Source: CAVSWN01 sp046728115
GTDB taxonomy: Bacteria; Acidobacteriota; Vicinamibacteria; Vicinamibacterales; CAVVIG01
NCBI GenBank assembly: GCA_046728115.1
Contig: JBKPDW010000305.1
Location: 1 to 20,888, forward strand
Length of the DNA stretch: 20,888 nt
Direction: 5' to 3'
Of the stretch, positions 14,515 to 20,888 are shown piece by piece. The notes beneath the pieces were generated by a model that saw only the letters and a list, made by a program, of their open reading frames with translations, did not search any database and was not told the origin of the DNA. Position numbers and translations under genes: made by a program. Numbering within the stretch: position 1 is the first letter of the stretch; each line of letters begins with the position of its first letter.

Positions 14515-15513
14515 ATGAAAGCCACCGCGCTCATCGCTCTCACGGTTTTCGCACCGATCCTCGCGTTGAACGCGCAAGATCGCCCGGCCGCGACGGTTGA
14601 ACCGCTCCATTTCCATCACGTGCATCTCAACTCGACGGATCCCGCGGCGGCGGCGGCTTACTACCCCAAACCGTTCGCCCTTTCGGCAACCAAGACGACC
14701 TTCAACGGCCTCGAAGCCGTCAAGACTGGGAACGTCTACCTGCTCTTCACCAAGGTCGCGACGACACCGCAGAACGAACTAACGGGACCGCAGACCTCGA
14801 TCTGGCATTTCGGGTGGAATACGCCAGACTCGCGCAAGTACGACGAGAAGTTTCGCGCGATGGGCTTGACGATCGCGCAGATGTGGGACGCCGCAGACGG
14901 CAAGCTGGTTGACATGTCGAGCGACACGCTGCCCGGATTCCCGACGCAGGAACAGATTCTGGAAATGCGCGCGAAAGGCACGCAGCCGACGCGGCAGGGC
15001 GGCTTCGGGTATCTCCGCGGCCCTGACGGCGCGATGATCGAGAACGCCCAGGCTGGCGACGCGGAGCGCTTCAACCACGTGCACATGTATCACGAGCACC
15101 CGCGATGTGCGATGGAGTGGTATGTAACCCATCTCGGCGCACGCCTGCCGGCGGGTCGCGGCGGTACGCCGGCGCCGGTTCCTTCGGCGGCGGATTGCAA
15201 GACCACCGCATATGCGCCGCCGACGTGGCCGTCGTTTGCCAAGACCGGCTTCGTGCGCGAACCTTCGGGCGGCGTGCTGTTCGACGACGTTTCGATCTCG
15301 ATTCGCCCGTGGCCCGGGGGAGGGCTCGTCAGCCCGCGCGGCAAGATCGTCGATCACTGGGCGCTCAGCACCGCCGATCTGGATGCGACCGTCACGCGGC
15401 TGAAGCGCGAAGGGGTCAAGTTCCTCGAAGAGATTTACTCGTGGGGCATGATGCGTGCCGCCATGCTCGAAGGTCCCGATCGCATCGCCATCGAGCTCGT
15501 CGAGGTCAAGTAG
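14515..15513 (+). CDS. Exported VOC-superfamily protein
   Basis: A 332-residue protein with a Sec signal peptide (1-20, cleavage near LNAQ-D). Two glyoxalase/bleomycin-resistance-like (VOC) modules follow, the first starting at HFHHVHLNSTDP (about 32) and the second at FNHVHMYHEHPRCAMEWYVTHLG (about 187), ending with GPDRIAIELVEV. VOC pairs of beta-alpha-beta-beta-beta units make a metal site used by glyoxalases, dioxygenases and others. Histidines at the start of both modules and a glutamate near the end fit a metal site. A length of about 310 outside the signal fits a two-module enzyme. Periplasmic location is unusual for glyoxalase I itself. Substrate unknown. Confidence 0.83.
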   Translation: MKATALIALTVFAPILALNAQDRPAATVEPLHFHHVHLNSTDPAAAAAYYPKPFALSATKTTFNGLEAVKTGNVYLLFTKVATTPQNELTGPQTSIWHFGWNTPDSRKYDEKFRAMGLTIAQMWDAADGKLVDMSSDTLPGFPTQEQILEMRAKGTQPTRQGGFGYLRGPDGAMIENAQAGDAERFNHVHMYHEHPRCAMEWYVTHLGARLPAGRGGTPAPVPSAADCKTTAYAPPTWPSFAKTGFVREPSGGVLFDDVSISIRPWPGGGLVSPRGKIVDHWALSTADLDATVTRLKREGVKFLEEIYSWGMMRAAMLEGPDRIAIELVEVK

Positions 15514-15529
15514 GGCGCCATATCGGCCG

Positions 15530-15802
15530 CTAATCCACGCGAAGCGCCGTGACGGGATTGACGGCCGTCGCGCGGCGGGCGGGAACGTAGCTCGCGAGGA
15601 CGGCTGCCGCCGTCAGGATCGCGCAAACGCCCAGATACGTCAGCGGGTCGAGCGGGCTCACCTCGAACAGGAGCGACGCCATCAACCGCATCAACGCCAT
15701 GGCTGAGGCGAGACCGCACACGATCCCAATGCCCGCAAGGCCAAGGCCGTGGCGAACGAACATGCCCGTCACGGTATGACGTTCGGCGCCCGAAGTTCGC
15801 AT
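15530..15802 (-). pseudogene. C-terminal remnant of a MacB/FtsX-like ABC permease
   Basis: About 90 codons, from MRTSGAERHTVTGMFVRHGL to TAG at 15530, code for the end of a MacB/FtsX-type permease: two hydrophobic helices, the LLFEVSPLDPLTY loop and the tail SYVPARRATAVNPVTALRVD. This loop and tail are hallmark sequences of the orphan permeases of Acidobacteriota, which are about 800 residues long. The rest is gone: upstream in this frame there is serine-rich non-homologous sequence and then a repeat island. There is no start context, so it is called a relic. Its stop lies 16 bp from the stop of the convergent VOC gene. Confidence 0.8.
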
Positions 15803-15886
15803 TTTCGTGAAGAGAACGTATCCTTTTGCGGCGTGATCGTCTCTGCTATCGGTACTGGACTGCGATCTGAATGAACTGCTACTGCT

Positions 15887-15956
15887 GATTGCAGATTGAC
15901 GATTGCATGGAAAATTGCTGATCCGATTCAGCAACAACCAATTGGCGATCAGCAAT
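15887..15956. repeat. Intergenic island with (GATTGNN)3 and alternative hairpins
   Basis: GATTGCA, GATTGAC and GATTGCA are in tandem (15887-15907), like the array at 2856-2876. Next to it ATTGCTGATC (15914-15923) matches GATCAGCAAT (15947-15956) as a perfect inverted repeat, while TTGCTGA (15915-15921) can instead pair with TCAGCAA (15928-15934). The island separates the permease relic from the upstream neighbour gene's stop, so it lies downstream of the tandem VOC gene and may help end its transcript. Confidence 0.6.
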
Positions 15957-15962
15957 GATCGT

Positions 15963-17033
15963 TTAGCTTGCTTTGCAGTTGTCGCCGAGGAACCCGCCGC
16001 CGCCGCAGTACGTCGCGTCCTGCAGCTGCATCAACAGCCCGTCGGGATCGGTGAAATATAGTTCCGGCGTCCCGTCTGGCGCACCACCACGGTTTTCCAT
16101 CCGCATCGAGATGTAATGGCGCAGCGGCCCGACCGGTCCCGCAGTGCCCTCTCGCGGCTTGAGACCGTAGCTCTCCAGCGCCTTGATGACATCGTCAGGT
16201 TTGAATGCGTCCATGCTGAAGCAGCCGTGGTTGATGCTGGCCGGACGCGGCGCGGTCGGCGCACCACCGCGCGCTGCCGCACCACCTCCGGTGAACATCA
16301 GGAACTGCACGGTCGGTCCGATCGCCAGTGTTGGCGCCGTAGGACCCTGATGCGAGCGGATCGAAAGACCGAACAGGTCCTGGTAGAACTTGTTCGAGCG
16401 CTGTGAATCGGTCGCGAAGATCGTCATGTGACTGAGATCGCGCAACGAGAGCGGTCCCTTTTTCGGCGCCGCCTCGACCGTTGAACACACGTTGCCGAGC
16501 GGGCCCGTTCCACCGCAATAGCTCGCGTCCTGCAACTGGCAGACGATCCCATCAGGATCGCCGAAGAGGAGATCAGGCGTGCCTCCGTCACGCATCGTGA
16601 CGGCAGCCTTCATGGGACCCGGCGCATCCGCCTTCGTCACGCCGTGCGCCGCAAGGGCGGCCATGATGCGATCGACGCTGAAGCCTTCGACGCCGAGGCA
16701 ATAGTGATTGATACTCGGCGGTGCGCTGCCAGCCGGCGCGACCGACAAGAACTGCGGTCCTGCGCCGATGCGCAATATCGTGTTGCCCCCGGCGCGAGCC
16801 TGGATGGGCATCCCGAATAGACCCTGGTAGAAATCAATCGAGCGTTTGGGGTCCGACACCGCGAGCCCGAAGTGGCTGAGCGTGCGCACACGAATCTGTG
16901 GTGCGGCGCCTTGCGGCGCGAACGCCGAGGCCGGCTTGCCGCTCCGAAGCGCGACAGCGCGAAGGCGGGAGCGCGGCATCGCTGCGAGAACGGGCACCGA
17001 CAAGAGCAGTTGACGACGCGTGATAGTGGACAT
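15963..17033 (-). CDS. Exported tandem VOC protein with YCGG...C tails
   Basis: A 356-residue protein with a twin-arginine-like signal (TRRQLLLSVPVLAAM, 5-19). Two homologous VOC repeats follow: residues about 52-183 and 200-353. Each starts LSH, has a FYQ-LFG helix and SINH, and ends FxDPDG-hydrophobic-QLQDA-YCGG-G-LG--C, so each tail holds a pair of cysteines nine residues apart (173/183 and 343/353) that could form a disulfide in the periplasm. VOC enzymes include glyoxalases and ring-cleaving dioxygenases; the reaction here is unknown. The start has GGAG about 7 bases upstream. Twin-arginine export would imply folding, perhaps with metal, in the cytoplasm. Confidence 0.85.
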   Translation of the reverse strand: MSTITRRQLLLSVPVLAAMPRSRLRAVALRSGKPASAFAPQGAAPQIRVRTLSHFGLAVSDPKRSIDFYQGLFGMPIQARAGGNTILRIGAGPQFLSVAPAGSAPPSINHYCLGVEGFSVDRIMAALAAHGVTKADAPGPMKAAVTMRDGGTPDLLFGDPDGIVCQLQDASYCGGTGPLGNVCSTVEAAPKKGPLSLRDLSHMTIFATDSQRSNKFYQDLFGLSIRSHQGPTAPTLAIGPTVQFLMFTGGGAAARGGAPTAPRPASINHGCFSMDAFKPDDVIKALESYGLKPREGTAGPVGPLRHYISMRMENRGGAPDGTPELYFTDPDGLLMQLQDATYCGGGGFLGDNCKAS

Positions 17034-17084
17034 GTCAGAGCTCCGCCACCAAGAGTAACGCCTTTCCCGACGTCTTCGTCGGCC

Positions 17085-17149
17085 CTTCCCACCCCTTCCT
17101 GCTCCTCCTGCCCTTCCCTTACCCCGCCCTTCCTGCGCTTCGGTACAAT
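17085..17149 (+). promoter_or_regulatory. Polypyrimidine tract and TACAAT -10 box of the gamma-glutamyltransferase gene
   Basis: A tract of almost only C and T (about 17085-17140, built from CCTTCC-like pieces) is followed by TACAAT (17144-17149), 6 bases before the ATG at 17156. With no ribosome site in between, the transcript probably starts at the initiation codon. The pyrimidine tract takes the place of a -35 box; no consensus -35 is seen. Confidence 0.45.
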
Positions 17150-17155
17150 CCGGTC

Positions 17156-18832
17156 ATGCGACGCACTTTGCCTCTCCTGCTCGGGTTGCTTCTTGCCGTT
17201 CCGGTTCATGCCACTCGCCAGCCCGTTCGCGCACGGCACGGAATGGTCGTCGCCATGGAATCGATCGCCGTCGACGTGGGCGTGTCGGTGCTGCAGCAGG
17301 GCGGCAACGCCGTGGACGCCGCCGTGGCCGTCGGCTTCGCGATGGCGGTGACGCATCCGTACGCCGGAAACATCGGCGGCGGCGGCTACATGCTGATTCG
17401 GCTCGCGAATGGCCGGACCACGTTCATCGACTTCCGGGAACGCGCGCCGCAGAAGGCGACGCACGACATGTATCTCGACGCGAAGGGCGAACCGACGCGC
17501 GACAGCATCGAGGGATGGGGATCATCAGGCGTGCCCGGTACGGTTCGCGGATTCGAAATGGCCGTGTCGAAGTACGGCCGGCGGAAGTGGGCCGAGAACA
17601 TGGCGCCGGCCGTTGATCTGGCATCGAAGGGATTCCCGGTCTCCTACGCGCTGGCGGAGGGGCTCAAGGGTTCGCGGAGCCTCGCAGCCTCACCTGAGTC
17701 GAAGCGCATCTTCCAGAACAATGGTGCGTTCTTCGACGTCGGCGAAACACTCAGGCAGCCCGAACTGGCCCAGACGCTCGAGCGCATCCAGAAAAACGGA
17801 CCGAATGAATTCTACGAAGGCGAGACTGCGAAACGATTCGCGGCGGAGATGGCATCGCGCGGCGGCATCATCACGCTCGAGGATTTGAAAGCCTACAAGG
17901 CCATCGAGCGCACGCCGCTGTCGGGCACGTATCACGGCTACACGATCATCACGGCGCCACCGTCCAGTTCCGGCGGCGCGGCTTTGCTCGAAATGCTCGG
18001 CATCCTCGACGGCACCGGATACGAAAAAGGCGGCGCCGGATCGGCCTCGAGCATTCACTACCTGGCGGAGTCGATGCGACGCGCCTACGCGGATCGCAAC
18101 GAGTACGTGGGCGATCCGGACTTCGTAAAAGTGCCGATCGCAGGTCTGCTCGACAAGGCCTACCTGGCGAAGCTGCGCGCGTCAATCGATCCCGAGCGCG
18201 CGACGCCGAGCGATCGCGTTCGACCGGGCCGTCCGACGGGTACCGAGCCCATGGAGACCACGCACTACTCCGTCGTCGATGGCGACGGGAACGCCGTCGC
18301 GGTGACCTATACGCTGAACGGCGGCTACGGCAACGGCATCACGGTGCCCGGTCTCGGGTTCCTGCTCAACAACGAGATGGACGACTTCACGTCCAAACCG
18401 GGCTCGCCGAACATGTTCGGCCTGGTACAGGGCGAGGCGAACGCGATTCAGCCCGGCAAGCGGCCGCTCTCATCGATGACGCCCACGATCATCGTGAAGG
18501 ACGGCAGGTTGTTCATGACTGCCGGCGCGCCCGGAGGATCGCGCATTTCCACCGCCGTCCTGCAAGTCATCCTGAACGTGATCGACTTCGGGATGAACGT
18601 CCAGGACGCAATCGATGCGCCGCGCGTTCATCATCAGTGGCTGCCCGACAAGCTCTCGCTCGAACGCGGCATCTCGCCCGACACCGTTGCGCTGCTCGAG
18701 AGCCGCGGGTACGAGGTCGACTACGCCCCCGGTGTCGTGCTCGCGCAGGTTGCCGCCATCGTCAGCGACGGCGGCTGGTTACAGGGCGGATCGGACGGTC
18801 GATCCGCAGCAGGGAAAGCCGCGGGGTACTAG
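17156..18832 (+). CDS. ggt: Gamma-glutamyltransferase, periplasmic
   Basis: A 558-residue proenzyme with a Sec signal (1-19). It hydrolyses glutathione and other gamma-glutamyl compounds or moves the glutamyl group to peptides. It should cleave itself before T368 in METTHYSVVDGDGNAVAVTYTLN (363-385), which becomes the nucleophile of the small subunit. Other family blocks are GNIGGGGYMLIR, the PPSSSGGAALLEML substrate loop, PLSSMTPTI and APGGSRISTAVLQVI, and the usual GGSDGRSAAGKAAGY end. Length is as expected (about 550-580). The start fits the signal peptide and lies 6 bases from a TACAAT box. Two exported VOC proteins lie to the left. A joint role in thiol metabolism is only a guess. Confidence 0.93.
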   Translation: MRRTLPLLLGLLLAVPVHATRQPVRARHGMVVAMESIAVDVGVSVLQQGGNAVDAAVAVGFAMAVTHPYAGNIGGGGYMLIRLANGRTTFIDFRERAPQKATHDMYLDAKGEPTRDSIEGWGSSGVPGTVRGFEMAVSKYGRRKWAENMAPAVDLASKGFPVSYALAEGLKGSRSLAASPESKRIFQNNGAFFDVGETLRQPELAQTLERIQKNGPNEFYEGETAKRFAAEMASRGGIITLEDLKAYKAIERTPLSGTYHGYTIITAPPSSSGGAALLEMLGILDGTGYEKGGAGSASSIHYLAESMRRAYADRNEYVGDPDFVKVPIAGLLDKAYLAKLRASIDPERATPSDRVRPGRPTGTEPMETTHYSVVDGDGNAVAVTYTLNGGYGNGITVPGLGFLLNNEMDDFTSKPGSPNMFGLVQGEANAIQPGKRPLSSMTPTIIVKDGRLFMTAGAPGGSRISTAVLQVILNVIDFGMNVQDAIDAPRVHHQWLPDKLSLERGISPDTVALLESRGYEVDYAPGVVLAQVAAIVSDGGWLQGGSDGRSAAGKAAGY

Positions 18833-18937
18833 CTGCGCAACATCGCCATCATGGTCCTTCGGTCGGACGATTTCGGAAGACGGCGCAGCGTCACCGCGAG
18901 GCGTCTGGACATCCGGCGCGAACCAGGATCGAGATTT

Positions 18938-20888
18938 TCAGTGAAGCGGCAACTCAGGTGATGGTCGTTCATTGAAAACCGGTCGCGCGAGCGGAACCGG
19001 CGGGACGGCGCTCCGCTCACGACTGCTGGTACCGGTGACGATCATCGGTTTGGCAGTGGGCGACGGCGGCGCGGCCAGGTCGAAGATCATCAGCTTGCCC
19101 GGATCGGCGAACACCGCAATGGGCGGTGCCGTGAGAGCCGCGACTACCCGGGCGCCCGCGAACCGCTGTCGGAATTCCGGCAGCTCCCAGTCCTCGATCA
19201 CAACGTACGTGCGCACGCCATGGTCGCGCAGCCAGTCCACTGCACGATCGAGCCAGCTGCCGTCAAGGTGCGCCCAATTGAGCGTCATCCGGCCAGCGTA
19301 GTACCGAATAGAGCCACTGTGGATCATGGCGATCGTCACGCTGTTTGGCTCCGTCATCTGTCGGTGCATCTGAGCGATCACCACATTTCGCTGCTCGTTT
19401 CGGCCGATGTCGAACACGCCTCGGGCATCGGCAAACCTGACCTGGATCACGCCCAGAATCGTCAGTCCGATGAGCACCGCCCGCCGCCACCACAGTGACT
19501 CCAGACGAAACACTGCAGCAGCGACGGCCGCAACACCCAGCATCATGAAGGGCCATGTTGGTAAAAGAAAACGGCTGAACCACCACGTATCGAAGAGGAG
19601 CCAGGCGCAATAAATCAGCCAGACGATCGCGACAAAAACGCCGATGACGACGAACACCTTACGGTCGGTGGTGCGTGGCCAGAGGCGACGAACCGGAAAG
19701 AAAATCGCAGCGAGCCCCACAATGACGACCGCCGTGTGAGCTTCCATCAACCATCCAAGATAGAGTCGGAGATTGGATGCGACTCTGCTCCACGCAAAGA
19801 GTTCGTCCAGCCTGCCGTACCCCGAGAAAAATGGGGAACCGTACAGATGCTGATTGATACTCGCTACGGCGAGTGGCCCGGGCGATGCTGCTACGGCAAA
19901 TGCCAGGAGGTGACCTAAGGCGGAACGTCTCGCGCGTGCGTTCGAGATCTTGAAGACATAGTGAAGACCGAGGACGGCAGCAAGCGGAGCCAGGTTCGGC
20001 CGAATCACGATCGCCGCACCCGAGAGCAGACCAGCTGCCAGCGCACTGGCAATACCTCTTCCCAACATCACGTAGAAGGCGCCGGCCCAAGCTGCAGCAA
20101 CCGGTACGTCGCTCATGGCGTTCATCGCGTGCCCCAGTGCTACGGGGCTTACGGCGACGAGACATGCGCCCGCAAATCCCACGACATCCGCTTGCAGGCG
20201 ACGGCCCAGACCGTAGGTGGCCAGCACCAACAGGCCGGCGCACATCGGAACGACACTGAACATCGCCCCCTGGCCACCGATCTTCTTGGCGGCCGCCAAC
20301 AGCATCGGTAGTCCTGGCGAATACGTCGGCACCATCCATCGGTCGTCCCGAGGATCCGGTCTGTACCCAAACGGCGAAAACGTCCAGGCAGCCTGCGGCC
20401 AGGGCATGTCCCTCGCGAATGCCTGATCGATCCTAAGATGGCCGTCCAGCCAGAGTTCCGCCTGGCTCACGTAGCCATACGTGTCGCTTGCGCCCAAAGC
20501 CCGCGATCCATAAGCGAGCGCGCACACAGCTGTCGTGACAGAAACCGTCCATGCGAGGCGCCGATGGTGAACGCGGCACATGTTTGCAACCTGTGCAGGT
20601 CGCCACAACCATGTCGCGACCTGGGCGCGGAGCACGCACGCCCATCCCACGAGTGTCCACGGGGAAACCACGATGCGATATGGAGAGACGATTGGTGCCA
20701 TGAGGATCGCTGTGAACAGCGCAAGGACCAGAGCTGACAGGATTGAAAAGGTCAGCGAGATCACTCGAGACCCTGCCGGCGCAGCCGGAAACAGGAGTAT
20801 CACCGCGAGAACGAGGCCGATGAGCACGAAGAGGAGCGGGTCAGGCCGGACGTACCGAGTCGATTCGCGAGGCAGGACAAACCCATTC
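18938..20888 (-). CDS. GT39-like polytopic membrane glycosyltransferase (5' end outside the window)
   Basis: At least 650 residues of a large inner-membrane protein with about ten or more hydrophobic segments and a soluble C-terminal part (about the last 150 residues). The loop after an early helix, GASDTYGYVSQAELWLDGHL, holds the acidic residue where GT39/ArnT-type enzymes bind the lipid-linked sugar or metal. Such proteins move sugars from polyprenyl phosphate to protein or lipid. No start is assigned: a GTG at 20827 is possible, but the frame stays open through NGFVLPRESTRYVRPDPLLF to the edge, so the true start is likely beyond 20888. It is convergent with ggt, with a 105-bp gap that holds nothing recognised. 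The low-complexity end (PPSP..) is unusual. Confidence 0.8.
   Translation of the reverse strand, partial: NGFVLPRESTRYVRPDPLLFVLIGLVLAVILLFPAAPAGSRVISLTFSILSALVLALFTAILMAPIVSPYRIVVSPWTLVGWACVLRAQVATWLWRPAQVANMCRVHHRRLAWTVSVTTAVCALAYGSRALGASDTYGYVSQAELWLDGHLRIDQAFARDMPWPQAAWTFSPFGYRPDPRDDRWMVPTYSPGLPMLLAAAKKIGGQGAMFSVVPMCAGLLVLATYGLGRRLQADVVGFAGACLVAVSPVALGHAMNAMSDVPVAAAWAGAFYVMLGRGIASALAAGLLSGAAIVIRPNLAPLAAVLGLHYVFKISNARARRSALGHLLAFAVAASPGPLAVASINQHLYGSPFFSGYGRLDELFAWSRVASNLRLYLGWLMEAHTAVVIVGLAAIFFPVRRLWPRTTDRKVFVVIGVFVAIVWLIYCAWLLFDTWWFSRFLLPTWPFMMLGVAAVAAAVFRLESLWWRRAVLIGLTILGVIQVRFADARGVFDIGRNEQRNVVIAQMHRQMTEPNSVTIAMIHSGSIRYYAGRMTLNWAHLDGSWLDRAVDWLRDHGVRTYVVIEDWELPEFRQRFAGARVVAALTAPPIAVFADPGKLMIFDLAAPPSPTAKPMIVTGTSSRERSAVPPVPLARPVFNERPSPELPLH

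Noticed and set aside
18833..18937. Gap between ggt and the GT39-like gene
   Set aside because: Looked for a small gene or terminator; short open frames on both strands have no ribosome site or recognisable product, so nothing is called.

Overview
The window looks like high-GC chromosomal DNA from a Gram-negative soil-type bacterium, most likely an Acidobacteriota member of the Vicinamibacteria kind. This is inferred, not proven. It rests on two decayed C-terminal pieces of MacB/FtsX-like permeases (a family greatly expanded in Acidobacteriota), several exported single-enzyme genes (acetamidase, gamma-glutamyltransferase, VOC proteins), a TldD relative, and low-complexity repeat islands between genes. 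No rRNA, tRNA or CRISPR array was recognised.

Left edge (1-156): the end of an IS481-like insertion sequence, with the transposase start codon and 19 codons on the minus strand plus a doubled 20-bp end repeat. Region 157-2826 (minus): a tightly coupled three-gene operon of an APC-type amino-acid permease, an ACMSD-like amidohydrolase/decarboxylase and a membrane-anchored cupin. After an intergenic repeat island comes an ATP-dependent DNA ligase (minus). Divergent from it is an NTF2/SnoaL-like gene interrupted by an in-frame amber codon. Next are a DinB-like protein and a dimethylarginine-dimethylaminohydrolase-like enzyme (both minus), then a permease remnant.

Region 6609-12559 (plus): an ICMT-like membrane methyltransferase, an exported acetamidase/formamidase, a BON-domain protein behind a sigma-54-like site, a berberine-bridge-type FAD oxidase, and an unusual 701-residue protein that looks like the front half of TldE joined in frame to a whole TldD. 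Region 12665-14320 (minus) holds a DUF2844-DUF3443 pair; the DUF3443 protein carries two Asp-Thr/Ser-Gly motifs arranged as in pepsin. Then come an exported VOC protein (plus), a second permease remnant (minus), a second repeat island, an exported tandem VOC protein (minus), a periplasmic gamma-glutamyltransferase (plus) and, running off the right edge on the minus strand, a polytopic GT39-like membrane protein.

Apart from the permease-amidohydrolase-cupin operon and the DUF2844-DUF3443 pair, the genes look like independent units. A recurring theme is export: at least six products have signal peptides or anchors. No complete defence or mobile system is visible. The best leads are the TldE-TldD fusion with a missing zinc-ligand cysteine, the pepsin-like reading of DUF3443, the amber-interrupted NTF2 gene, the (GATTGNN)3 repeat islands, and promoters that appear to make leaderless messages.
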